DNA of 64,000 nucleotides from Limnomonas spitsbergensis (taxonomy: Eukaryota > Chlorophyta > Chlorophyceae > Chlamydomonadales). This document shows positions 51,024 to 62,203 of this stretch, in pieces (the first letter of the stretch is position 1; each line of letters begins with the position of its first letter). A program made the translations under genes and the position numbers. The notes beneath the pieces were generated by a model. That model saw nothing but the letters and a program-made list of their open reading frames with translations. It was not told the origin of the DNA and ran no database searches. The stretch is from NCBI GenBank assembly GCA_037349105.1, contig JAYJMM010000111.1, positions 2,890,001-2,954,000 on the forward strand, read 5' to 3'.

Positions 51024-51410
51024 TCACTTAGGGAAACTACAAAAGGTGTTCTTGTAAGGAGGTGTTAAAAAACACCGGCTTTGTTGTATCAGATATGGAT
51101 TTTGACGTTTAGACCTTGGCAGACTATGGTATCCGTCCCTCTTGCTCTTCTTTGACAACAGGACAGAGTGGATGTTGGGAAACACGCCACAGGATGCCAT
51201 GGAGGCGGTGCCCAGCAGCTTGCTCAGATCGTCATCTTCGCAAATGGCCAGCTTGATGTGGCAAGGGGTGATACGCTTCTTCTTGTTGTCACGGGCAGCG
51301 TTGCCAGCCAGACCCAGAATCTCGGCAGCAATGTACTCGAAAATTGCGGCCAGGTAGAAAGGGGCACCATCCTCAATGCGCTCGGCATGTTTGCCCTTCA
51401 TGTGATAGCC
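51024..51410 (-). pseudogene. Isolated, diverged histone H2A C-terminal exon
   Basis: An AG-terminated stretch (GTATGTGACAG) precedes [17 protein letters not shown], then [39 protein letters not shown] and [15 protein letters not shown]. This is the H2A histone fold from helix alpha-2 to the docking domain. Conserved arginines are replaced by Cys in the PRHI and AIRND motifs, and a 30-residue unrelated tail follows. The N-terminal exon with the FPVGR motif was not found nearby. It could be a decayed or partial duplicate, or the last exon of a divergent variant. Confidence 0.75.
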
Positions 51411-52575
51411 CTGTCACATACGTACATCTAGATAGAGTGTCAGTACAACGCAGCATTTTATATATTTGTCTTTATCAAGCAGGCTGCTGGGCAGCAACCC
51501 CCAGCCTGATTTGTATCGAGTAACTACCGACCTTTGACTAGCCAGATGCCCTGCCTTGAGCCAGGACACAAAGGCCAGTGACCTTGATGTATACGTAGCT
51601 TCGCTGTTCAATGTTTACACATGGTTGCACAATCCGGCTGAACCGTATCGTGGCACTTTGGTAGTGCAATCCGGCTGAACCTATCGAGCCGTTGTCACGA
51701 CGTATGACTGCACCGTGCGTTTGACTGCGCCAACTGCTTTTTCGGTTGGAAGTTATGTGTGAACCTGAACAAGTGTGGTTGCCGTCTTAGAGGATCCCGA
51801 ACTGGGTCCTTTACTTTTTCTTTCTTACTTTGATCTCACGGCCTACAATAGACTCTTAACGTTTCTAGCTATTGTTCCTGATTATCAATCTGCAAGTTAA
51901 TCGTCAATCCAAGTCTCACTAAGGGGAAACTGGCAGAGCAACTAGGCCAACAGCGACTCTATAAGCATCAACAAGTCTCCTGATACGAAGCTGGCAGAGC
52001 ACCTAGGCCAACAGTAGACCATCTGCAGCAATTAGCGTTATTCCTGCCTCTTAACAAGGCATATCTCCAGTCTTACAGCTGGATATTACCACCAACCCAC
52101 CATCACACCTCCAATCTACAGCCTTTCCTTTGGCTCCAAGTCGACCATCTGATTTATCAGAGATATCTTCAGTCACCAGAAGTCGCCAAGCAAGCGACTC
52201 ATCACCACAGATCAACGGCCACAATCGCCCAAGATCGTCCCAAGAAACCCATAAGTACCTCAAGTGTCGAGGCTTTACGAGATCTTGTCAACAGTATCGA
52301 AGAAGTCCAGGTGAAGTAGCAAGAGCTATCACCTGTTAACGAGCTGATTTCACTGAGTTACAGCAGTGGATCGAGAAGCTCTTACTATAAGCTCTGTAAG
52401 AGTTTATTAGTACTTGTTTAAGTTGCCTTTTGGTCCTGCAATTGATCCTGATCCGGTTCCTGATAAGGAGCAAGGTGTTGCTGGATTACAAATGATTTCT
52501 GAGGATGCTGAAATGTCTTTTCCTTCACCTACCGAGTGGCCAGGTTCATGCCGTATCGTGTTACCATATGTACAT
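51411..52575. other. No gene recognised; short direct repeats
   Basis: Noted duplicates: GCAATCCGGCTGAACC near 51,628 and 51,667, and CTGGCAGAGCA.CTAGGCCAACAG near 51,930 and 51,990. The duplicate around 51,930-52,015 might be remains of a long terminal repeat, but no transposon protein was seen. Confidence 0.4.
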
Positions 52576-52815
52576 GATGCCTACTCCAAGGTGTACTGTG
52601 TCCTGGATGCCTACTCCAAGGTGTACTGTGTCCTGGATGCCTACTCCAAGGTGTACTGTGTCCTGGATGCCTACTCCAAGGTGTACTGTGTCCTGGATGC
52701 CTACTCCAAGGTGTACTGTGTCCTGGATGCCTACTCCAAGGTGTACTGTGTCCTGGATGCCTACTCCAAGGTGTACTGTGTCCTGGATGCCTACTCCAAG
52801 GTGTACTGTGTCCTG
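52576..52815. repeat. Eight perfect 30-bp tandem copies
   Basis: Unit GATGCCTACTCCAAGGTGTA CTGTGTCCTG, identical in all eight copies, so the expansion is recent or actively homogenised. The unit is in frame with a plus-strand open frame from about 52,414 to 53,004 (DAYSKVYCVL per unit), but two other frames are also open, so coding is unproven. Confidence 0.95.
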
Positions 52816-54060
52816 GATGCTTTTCATCATTACGAGAATCCCCTCATGCCACTTCATTCATCCACGTCACCACCAGATCTCATCCCTCGTGCTCCACATC
52901 ACCACCAGATCTCATCCCTCGTGCTCCACATCACCACCAGAGCTCATCCCTCGTGCTCCACATCACCACCAGAGCTCTCTAGAAGCATCGTATATCCATG
53001 TTAATGATGTTGTCGATGGGAAACCAGACCCCATCACAGAAGCTGCACATCACCGACAAGCATCTCACGCAACATCGTACATCCAATCGGTTACAATTTC
53101 AGGAACATGGAGCAAAAGCAAAACACTTTGGCAAGAGACGGCGCCTGAGCGAAATGCCTGGCCAGGGTCGTTGCATGTGGCCGCGCATGTGGCAATCTCA
53201 TTCCTTAGGTACACACCGTATGTCCCATGCATTAAATGCGATGCCCTGCTGAATGGTAAAAAGTTTAAAATAACTTAACGAGACTACCGGTACATGCAGA
53301 AAAAGAAAACAAGCACACAATAAATTTCGATGACCAGAAAACCATGTGCCAGCCAGCCAGCAAGATCGAAGGTGTTAGAGAGCCTTCATGGCGTTTCAGG
53401 GAAGAAGAGAAGTCGTTGCTTTATGTGCTTTGTTGACGGATCCATTTAAAACAGCAGATCCAGGTGTGGACAGCGGATCCAGGTGTGGACAGCAGATTCA
53501 GGTGCCCACAAACCGGTTTTAAGCCCTACAAATAAACACGAAAATAAGGTAAACATGGACAACGTAACATGCACAAGCTTGGAGGCAGCTCAGCCGTAGT
53601 GATGGTCAAGCACCTCTGCTTCTCTGATGCCGGTATATGCTTACGGCATTTATTTATTTGCTTTATTTCAAGATGAAACAGGAGGACAGACAAACGAACA
53701 GGAATGTAGGGCTACTGACGGATGAATTAACATGAATGCAGGACTACTCACGGATGAATCAAAATACGAATCGGATGAATCAAAATGAATGCTAAAAAAC
53801 GTTCACACCAAAAGAACACATGGTGTGTCACAGTGCAAACACATATTTCAGATTTTGCAGAGCATAAATAACGAGAGCAGTCGGCCGGGGGCTCGACACT
53901 AGTCCTGACGGAGTTCGTCTGTCTCTCGACAGCAAGGAGGCAGTACAACGAGAGCCTGGCTGCCCGGCAGGCCCCTGGCATTTTCGAAAGCTAAATGATT
54001 CATTTGTCTTCCTGGAGACACCCGGTCACAGGGACAAGGGTTGCCCAAACTGCTGGACAG
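52816..54060. other. Repeat-rich stretch without a recognised gene
   Basis: About four units of CATCACCACCAGATCTCATC plus CCTCGTGCTCCA lie at 52,865-52,985. ATCCAGGTGTGGACAGC is duplicated at about 53,458-53,500, and GGATGAATCAAAAT at about 53,753. A segment near 53,219 reads YVPCIKCDALLNGK and resembles one at 60.8 kb. Confidence 0.5.
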
Positions 54061-54155
54061 GCCCGCCTGATCTGGCTCGCCCACTGGAGAGGCCCGCCTT
54101 GCCGGCTCGCCCAATGGATAGGCCCGCCTTGCTGGCTAGCCCAGTGGATGGGCCG
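54061..54155. repeat. 30-bp tandem repeat (GGCCCGCC...GGCTCGCCCA), about three to four copies
   Basis: Units of the form AGGCCCGCCTTGCCGGCTCG CCCAATGGAT. Just beyond the stop codon of the minus-strand gene ending at 54,164, so probably in its 3' untranslated region. Confidence 0.85.
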
Positions 54156-54163
54156 GTCCTCAC

Positions 54164-57132
54164 TCATTGCTTGAACAGCAAGCTGCTGAACAGGCCGGGC
54201 TTGCTGGCTTTGACCGGTCGTGTGCCAATGCCAGGAAGGCCAGGCAGCTGCTTAGCAGCTGCTGCGATAACAACTGCTGACTTGCTCGTACACGCAGCAG
54301 CAGCAGAAGCAGCAGCCAGCGTTTGCGGCCTGCTGCTGCTCCGACTCTGGCTGGGGCACAGCGGCCGGGCTGATAGACTGCTGCTTGCGCAGCCCCCAAT
54401 CACCCCGACCATAGACATGACCTTGGACATCGAGTCCAGCGAGGCCCTGCGGAGCTGCGGCGGGGCGGCGGCGGCCGCCGCTGCCGCCGGCTGCAGCGGC
54501 TGAGAGCGCCTGTGGAACCCGGCACTGCCTCCGTCCTCTTGTTCCGCTTCGCCGGACGGCGCGAGCAATGAGGAGGAGCAGGCCTTGAGCCGGCGCATGG
54601 ACCTGGCGGCAAAGAGGGAAATCACGTGAGGCGACGCGGGTGGGCGGGGAGGCAGCTTGGCGTCAGCCGGAGCACCGTGATTGGATGGAATGCTGAGAGG
54701 GGAAGGTTCCAGAGAGAGAGGCCTGTGCGCAGTCGGCGGGTGGGGTTGCAGCTGCTGCTGCTGCTGTGTCTCCATGGCACCTGCCGCCGCTTCTCTTTCG
54801 GCTAGGCGAGCCACGCTGGGCGGGGTGGGGCTCAGCGGGGGCTTCGACTGCAAGAGCGCGATCAAAGACAGACATCTGATGGGTGTGTTGAGGTGCGTCT
54901 TGCCCATGGTTTTAGAGGTTACGGCGTAACGGTGAAGGGTTTGAGATCAAGAGATAAGGGATATGGAATGAGGGTTAAGACTGCATGCATGATAAACATG
55001 ATATAACGCTGCAAGGTGGTTCCAAACAATAGCCAGGCGAAGACCGCTTAAAAATGAAGCTGAGGCCACAGGGAGGGAAAGGGCCACAGGGAGGGAGGGG
55101 CCACAGGGAGGGAGGGGCCACAGGGAGGGAAAGGGCCACAGGGAGGGAAAGGGCCACAGGGAGGGAAAGGGCCATTGACAATTAGAAAGTACCGGTACTT
55201 CTAAAAACAAGAAAAGCGGCCCACAGACAGCAAGCACACCCATCTGGCACCTCCGCACAGTCGGCCTCACCTTGGTCTTGTTCATCTGCACATGCCGAAC
55301 TCCAGGCTTAGCACTATAAACCACCGGCCGCTGCGGGCCGCATCCGTCCAGAGAGACGCTCTGCCTCCTGCTCTCAGCACTGCCAGTCCGTGGCGGCGGT
55401 GGCTCCCTGCTCATCCCCCCTCGTCCCTCCCCATCCACCTTGCAGACATCGCCAGTGAACGACAGCCTTCTGCCGGCCCCGGATCCGCGCCCGCGCAGAT
55501 CCACGCCGCCGCAGTACGGCGCACGCCTCTCTTGCTTGTTGCGTTCGCCGTCGGAGGAGTCCCGTCGGCTGCTCGTCGTGCTCTCAGCCTCGGAGGAGCC
55601 GCCGCCGCCACGGCCGTCGCGCAAGCTATTGCGTCCGGCCGCTGCAGGCGACGGCGGCGCAAACTCTGTCAGCCAAGCGGAGGCGGCACCATAAGCAGCC
55701 GCAGGCCCCGCCGTCGACGCTATCGATGCCGAAGATGGGCTGCCACACAGGTGGCTCAACGGCTCGGACAGGTGGTCCATCCCCCAATCAGAGTCCTCAA
55801 ACTCCTTCCATGCAACGTGGCTCAGACGCCTGCCGAGTGTCGCCTCCTCCTGTCCCAACGTGCAGACAGTATTGATTTTAGGTAACGGAAGCTAGGTCAC
55901 AGCTGCGTCCCGGCCAAGCAATGGTGGCATGCAACATTCCGCTGGATCTCTTGCAGTGATGCCGTGAAAGTTCCGGCTCACCAAGCTTCAGAGGGGTGTT
56001 AGGATTCAGGGTTACGGGGGTAGGGTTAAGGTAGTAGGGTGTAGGGGATGAAGGGAGTGTAGGGTGTAGGGAGTAGGGTTTGGGTAGTAGGGTGTAGGGA
56101 GTTAGGTTAGGGTAGTAGGGTGTATGGAGAAGGGTGTAGGTGGTAGGGTGAGGGGTTTAAGCAATGATACCGTACATCCGGCATCAGAGGGAAGTTAGTC
56201 TTCTAGCATGAAAGAAAGTACATCAAGCACGCTTAATCCCCGCCGTTCGTTTTCCAGGCATGCCGCCATGCAAAGATGCTTACATCCCGTATGGGCGTGC
56301 GTCAAATGGCACGGCATCAGATAGCACGGCACGGCATCAGAGGCGTGCGTCAGAGGCGTGCGTCAGAGGCAGGCATCAGAGGCGTGCGTCAAATAGCACG
56401 GCACGGCATCAGAGGCTTGACGATGGACCACCAGTATTTCTTTGGAGCGCACTTCAGCTACTTGGCTAGTGATGGTTTGTGAAGTCTTGACAGCCCAGCG
56501 GAGCATCTCATTTGAGCTATGCTGCAGGTGCAATTCAGCTACATCATGGGTGGGGCATGGGCATGGGCATGGTGCAGCATGCATTGCTGCTTGGGCCATC
56601 ACCGTCACGCCGGTCCAGGTTTGGTCCCCATTGGGTCAGTGGTGGTTTCGCACCTTGCAGCTGGTGCTTGCGGCTGGCTGGCTGCCTGGCTGGCGCGCAC
56701 TAAAAGAAACATCGTGCACCAGTAGGTAGCATCCCAGCAGCCCCCGCTCACCTGCTGCTGCTGCTGCATGGTCAGCGGTCCGCTGCTGCGCCTATGTAGC
56801 GCGCTCTTAACAGCCGCAGCACGCGGGTTGTACCGGGACCGGGGTTGCTGCGGCTGGCTATTGCAGTAGTTGTCGCCCGGTCCGGACTCGCGGCCGTCTC
56901 CCCACGACGACGCGAACGAGCCGGAGATGCTTCGAGGCTCTTCCGCCTCCGCTGTGTTAAAGGAAAACGGAGAAGGCACCTTGCGGGCCTCCTCAGCCGG
57001 TCCGTCGATGACGAGCAGGGCTTCCCTGCGCAGCCCTGCCAGGAAGGCATCAAGATTGTCCAGCGGCGGGGGGGTGCCGACCGGCGCTGTGGCTGCAGGC
57101 TGCGCGCTCATGGTCCTGTAGAGCGTGTCCAT
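54164..57132 (-). CDS. Unknown protein, three exons, serine/alanine/proline-rich with RRxS sites
   Basis: Exons 57132-56752, 55849-55271 and 54898-54164, all phase 0, with CAG/GTGAGC...GGACAG, AAG/GTGAGG...GGCAAG, give 564 residues (ATG reading MDTLYRTMSAQ; the frame is open 17 codons further upstream, so an earlier exon is possible). No known domain recognised. The sequence is mostly low complexity: poly-Gln at the end of exon 1, poly-Ala and poly-Gln in exon 3. Several basophilic kinase-type sites occur: GRRLSH, GRRLSF, SRRQSVSLDG, LRRASLDS. A more ordered patch is HVAWKEFEDSDWGMDHLSEP at the start of exon 2. A regulatory phosphoprotein is a guess only. The AAG-type acceptor of exon 3 is the weakest junction. 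Confidence 0.65.
55058..55172. repeat. 17-19 bp repeat (GGGCCACAGGGAGGGAAA) in intron 2 of the minus-strand gene
   Basis: Six or so units of GGGCCACAGGGAGGG with AAA or GA spacers. On the sense strand it is a CCCTCCCTGTGGCC pyrimidine-rich run between donor 55,270 and acceptor 54,899. Confidence 0.9.
55985..56420. repeat. Intron 1 repeats of the minus-strand gene: GTAGGGTGTAGGG and GGCATCAGAGGCGTGCGTCA
   Basis: 55,990-56,155 is degenerate TAGGGTGTAGGG. 56,298-56,415 is a short tandem of CACGGCATCAGAGGCGTGCG and variants. No coding signal on either strand. Confidence 0.85.
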
Positions 57133-58010
57133 ATGCGCCAGAGAGATGGGCGGTTCGCAGTTGGGAGAAAAGTGGGCTTGCAACGAGCCCAGGGCACGGC
57201 GTCAGTGTGCAGGTCGCTGGCGTACGTCGTGTGGCTTTTCGTTGTTGCGACAACAGGCTGAGATGTCAGGAAAGCGGTAAGGAATTACGTGATAGTTCGT
57301 AATATGGGTCGTCGTTAACAGCGTGTCAGGAAGACCGATATACCGGTACTAATGTTCTTGCTTCTCTCCCTTTCTTTTTGTCGCTTCGGGATGTGACGCT
57401 GGAAGGCCAGTGGAAGGGCAGGTGGCACAACACCTGGCGTTGGGAAGTCAGCGGGAAGCGCTCACGACCACGCACATCGGGTTGGCAGAAGTGGGTAAAG
57501 TGGTTTGGTTGTCCCAGCGGGGTTTATGGTTAAAAAAACTAGAGGTCCTGTTCGACCCTTTCGCCGTGACGTGACAGAAGCACGCTGATACATGTCACCT
57601 ATTCCGGCATTGCCCTCCTGCCCCCCTCATACATAATACCCCACATCAGTGGCCCCAGGGGTGTGACGTCTCTATCCTAGCATGTCACGCCAGATGCCAA
57701 GTCGCACCGTATGCTGTCACGTCAGGCGGACATGCCGCATTACAATTTACAAACGGGATACGGTACCGTAATGGCGAACCGTATCTGTATGGCGAATCCG
57801 TATTTGTATGGCGTATCCGTATGAGTATGGGGAACCGTAATTGGGTTTGCGTAGGGCTAAGCATGTTGTGCGGCTTGTGGAAGCCTTGGGAATTCGTAAA
57901 AAATGGGAAAATGGGAAGTCGTAGGCGAGTTGGTTGGCGGTGGTTGGGAAGTTGAGGAGGCTACCGGGGTCCTTGTAAGCGGCTGCGCCTTTTTGTGGGT
58001 TGTATTGTGA
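57133..58010. promoter_or_regulatory. Region between two divergent unknown genes, with CGTATC/TATGGCG repeats
   Basis: Genes leave this 878-bp region in both directions, so it should hold both promoters. At about 57,755-57,845, units like AACCGTATCTGTATGGCG repeat four times with small changes. A GGTACCGTA palindrome sits at 57,762. Confidence 0.5.
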
Positions 58011-59227
58011 ATGTCATTCTTATCATTTTGGAGGCAGGAGAAGCATGAAGAGAAGAAGCAGAAGCAGGATGCGGCGCCGGCTGGTTTGCAAACAGCCCTG
58101 CTGTCGGTGGACCTGTTTGCGCGGGGGGACATGTATGTGCGTCCCGTTGATGCGCCCTGGTCCGTCGCGTCTTCGGCTGCAGACGATCAGTTGCGGTCGG
58201 AAGAGATTCGGCTATTTGTGCACCCGCACTTGGCGCCTGTGAGTTGGCGGTTGGTGTCCGTCTGTGTCGCGTATGACTTATCTGGTCTGTTTGAGTGACA
58301 GCTGCTCATTTTAATCGTGTTTAATCAAATTGATAGGATTATTTTGAGTCCGTCGGTGAGGCACGTGTGTTTAAGTAAAGCGAAGATGCCCGAATGTTAC
58401 AGTCTACTCTGTCACCACCAAGTCTGCCATCATACTAATAACATTGTGTCGAGCACAAGCCGGTCAGGATGTGACAAGCGGCGCGCCCCTAGTGACTGGT
58501 TGCCAGGGTCGGAAGTTGGGATCGGAAGTTGGAGTCGGGGGCTGGGATTGTCAGCCTGATGACGCAAGTTTGGGGTATACGGCATTTCCAACAGCTGGTT
58601 TAGACCTCCATCCTCCGTAGGGAGTCTTCCAGCATGGAAAATAATTCAATTACCCTTGCCTCGCTGCTTCTCGCTGCCACGCGCGTTTGCATTGGCCAGT
58701 CGCCTTCTCACCTCTGACCCCGAATATCAGGAAGCAAGTAGCTGTGTAAAAGACCTTTCGAGTCGACTAGAAGATCTTGGTGGACACAGCTATCTCGGGC
58801 GGATAGGGCAATTACCCAATGATCACATCCGCAAGGTTTTCGATGCAACCCTCAGCCGCTGTCTCGGCCTGAGCAGATGCGTGCACCCTCTTGCTCATCC
58901 GTCCGAGGAGGAACATGACGTTTTTGACCGTGTTGAGAAAAGGGCACTTCTCACAGCGCAGCTGCTTTTCCTTAAATGCTCAGCGGAAGGATTGTCGGAG
59001 TCAGAAGAGGCGCTGGTGGAGCTACATCTGCAAATGAAGCTGGCCGGTAGGACCGCCTCCCTTGGACTTCATGTACGTCACGCAGGCATGCTGCGGCCAA
59101 TAGTCTACTGATAAGATGTTTTTGAATTTCATGTTGCCAGGACGTGCAGACTGACCTCGTGATCTCTAGCGAAGACGAGGCTTACAACGAACTCATAAAA
59201 GTCACTCAAGCAAGACAACAAGCTTAA
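58011..59227 (+). CDS. Unknown protein, three exons, 218 residues
   Basis: Exons 58011-58238, 58731-59072 and 59141-59227 join in phase 0: CCT/GTGAGT...ATATCAG and CAT/GTACGT...TTGCCAG. ATG reads MSFLSFWRQEKHEEKKQKQD. The body is charged and probably helical (EEIRLFVHPHLAP, VKDLSSRLEDLGGHSYLG, DHIRKVFDATLSRCLGL, RVEKRALLTAQLLFLKC) and ends YNELIKVTQARQQA. No signal peptide, membrane segment or family recognised. The second intron is only 68 bp, unlike the expanded introns left of it. The acceptor of exon 2 has a good pyrimidine tract and was preferred over nearby AGs because only it keeps phase. Confidence 0.7.
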
Positions 59228-59364
59228 GGTAAATTTCGATGTCTGTCTTGTGATTACTGCAGTTTCTTCTATTTTCTTGCATGCTAATGAAAATCTTCCT
59301 ACTCAGTGTTAGATTTGCCCGGAACTTTCAAGTTGCCACGCCAAGTGGTACTTCTAGGCTTATA

Positions 59365-59989
59365 CCGTAGAACCGCTTTGACTCCGCTCGTAATTAAATA
59401 ATTATTGGGGTGCGTGGACATGGCTGCGCGCTAATATTAATTCAAAAATTGCCGCTGCGCGGAGCATCAGTCAGGTGCCCAAACATCAATTTGGGGGGTG
59501 CGCGCTACGAATTAAAAACAGCAAATGTCAAAAAATCGCGCGCTCGCACGTGACTGTTTCATTTGACATCCGTCGAGTGATCCTTACGCCAATCCCCATT
59601 GCGAAGCTCGATCCTGGAGGCAGAGACGGGTGCTGACGACTGCTGACGTTTCGGGGCTTCAGCAGCTACACGTTTCCTGAGGCTAGGAAACGGCGGAGGA
59701 GGAGGATGACGACTATGCTGAGTATTGCTGACCGTGTACTATCCTTGCAAACATCAAACGAGGTTTTAACTAAGTCTTACTGTACTGGCTGAAAGTGCTG
59801 CGCGGAAAATAATTAAATTATTTCCAGTGATACGCGATGTTAAATTAAATTACCTGCTGCGCAACGTTAAGTTAAATGAAAAATTCGTCGCTGCGCGACC
59901 ATTTTTAAATTATTTTTGGGGTGCGCGACTAGCGCGACGGGGGGGGGGAATTCTTTTTGTGTGCGCGGAGTCTAAGAGGTTCTACGGTA
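59365..59989. mobile_element. Non-autonomous DNA transposon with 21-bp terminal inverted repeats and TA flanks
   Basis: The left end TACCGTAGAACCGCTTTGACT and the inverted right end TACCGTAGAACCTCTTAGACT agree at about 17-18 of 21 bases. If the element starts at CCGTAG, both sides show TA. About 625 bp of AT-rich interior (AATTAAATTA, CGCTGCGCG motifs), non-coding. The right 260 bp recur at 42.1-42.4 kb. Confidence 0.75.
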
Positions 59990-62203
59990 TGCCATTCCCA
60001 ACTAATGGTGCACATCATACATTCAAAAATCAATGCACGACTCTAATTGGCTTACTAATCATCCTTGTCTGCAGCCCCGAGAGTGAAATCCCTGCGCTCT
60101 GGGTGGGTCGATTGGTTCTTGTAGAGAGGAGCCCAAGGATTGCTGAATCTGCAATTTGAAGAGAAATGCTGTCAGGTCAAGGAAGGGTGCAATGCCCAGC
60201 ATAGAATTTATCAAGCAGAATTTTTCTGGCATTATTTGATTGGTTGAGTAAGTCAGGGGATCAAATAACTTCAACAAATATAAATGTACGATAGGAAGCC
60301 TGGCTGGTAGAAGTCCTAATCTTGAAGGGGAGGGGACAGCAGAAGGTGCACTTTGCTTGTTCTGGCTGTGTTGAGTGCCAACCTTCCATTATAATTTGTT
60401 TTGTAACTTTACCCTTTACATGCACGGCGTGTCTGGGTGACTCATTTTGGCCGGGACATGCACACGGTGTCTGCTGGACTTCGCTGATGCCATTCGCGCA
60501 CCTTTTATATATAAAGCTTTTACTATATTTCAAGATACCGGTAATGTAGATAATGACTACTCTTTCTTCATGGCCCGGCATGTGATGTGTCTTTGCTATC
60601 TCACAGTGCCTGTTTGTGAACGGCACCGAATGCATTACATAGACCTGCATCATTTTTACACAAGTCTTGATTTTTGCATGGCCTCGCGCCAAATTCGGCC
60701 TCCTGTCGCTTTTGTTCTATGATTGTGTTGTTTGCTTGCCCTGTGGAGGTCACTGTTTTCCCGCTCATTGTTGTAGTGTGTTTAGAGAGTGTACTGGCTT
60801 ATGGGCATGTTCCATGCACCAAATGTGATGCTCTACAGGAATGTAAAACTTCACTTCCCATCTCAGGGTTTCCTGGTTGTCCATGTCAGCCATAGTAACA
60901 TACAGCCTTGGGCTTCGTTCCAAGATGTTCATTTGCTCGGTTCATTTGAGTGGTTCCGTCGGCAAGACTTTTGCTGTCACGATGGGGAAGAGCCGAAGAG
61001 GTACACCGGCCGTATTGATATTGATTTTCCTTTGTAGAAGCACCTCGGGAACCACATCATATTTCATCGCAAACGGGTTTGAGCATTACATGACTAGAAC
61101 AGGCAATCAAGAAACCAGGAACCCCTGGATTTGTTAACAGCAAGCAACCACCCAGGGTGGCAGGCCACATAACTTTGCAGCGTACATAAGCCCTATGTCA
61201 CACCATTTTCCTGTAGTGAGTTAATATGGTAAACTCTTAGCACACGGCGCCTTAGAGGGGCGCCCGCTACTCACAACTTAGACTGTACTGACAATGGTAA
61301 CCGTTAAGGGGGTCAGCCAGCCTCAGTTTAGGACTGCTGCCCTATGTATGCATAACTGGGGTGGCCCTTCTGTGGGTACCGCCCCCCGATCTTCACTCTT
61401 GAGGGTTGCTTTCAGACCGCTGTGGGACTTCTTCCGACTTGACAGTTCGGACCATTGTGGGCGGACTCGGCGGCGTCGATCACTCATTGCGGGTGATCGC
61501 GACGCTGGCCGCGAGCGCGGCGAACAATAAGATGAGCTTGGACTATGCATAGCACTGTTATTCTGCCTTGCACGATAGCTCCAGATGAGCCTGCTCGTCA
61601 GCAGGGTATCTGTGGGCTTACCATAGGCTGCGTGCCTGGGCCCTTGGATCGGCCGTCAGCAGGTTCTCTTCCTGGAGGAGCCCTGGCCCTGCTCTCCTGG
61701 GGTGCCCTGTTTGACTGTTCGCGCCACGCGATGGCCTCTAGTACCTGGCTCTCTTGCTCCCCGACTTTGCGCCCACTGAATCCTCCCCATTCCGAGTGCG
61801 ATGCCTACGCGATCCATACAGCTTCCCCCGACTCTGGGTGCTCCCTCTGCCTGGTGTGCCATTAATCCATGAACGCCCGCACCGCACTCACAGCCTCTTG
61901 CCCTGCTTCGCCCTTGGTCACCCGCCCGAGGCAATAAGCTAGCTAACGCATATCTAACAGGATCGATCGAAAGTTCGTTAACAGTTGATTGGTGTCCTGT
62001 TCTGGAGCCTCAGCTCGACGTTTTTTTTCCGTCACATGGCACCACGCTTCTGGGTATAATCTCCACTAATCCATTTCCGTCCTACCCTTTAAACAAGCAA
62101 TTTCCTTCGCTGCAGCTACCTGCAACCTTCCTTAACTCGCGTCTGTGCTTCTTTCATCTCCATAGTCATTCGACGCGCGCTCAGCTGCTAGCCAGCTTAC
62201 CCG
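59990..62203. other. 2.2 kb without a supported gene
   Basis: Scattered short open frames with no recognised family. At about 60,805 the plus strand reads HVPCTKCDAL, matching YVPCIKCDAL at about 53,219 at both DNA and protein level; this looks like remains of one dispersed sequence. The frame reading FEWFRRQDFCCHDGEEPKRY at about 60,945 is protein-like but has no supported exon borders. Confidence 0.4.
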
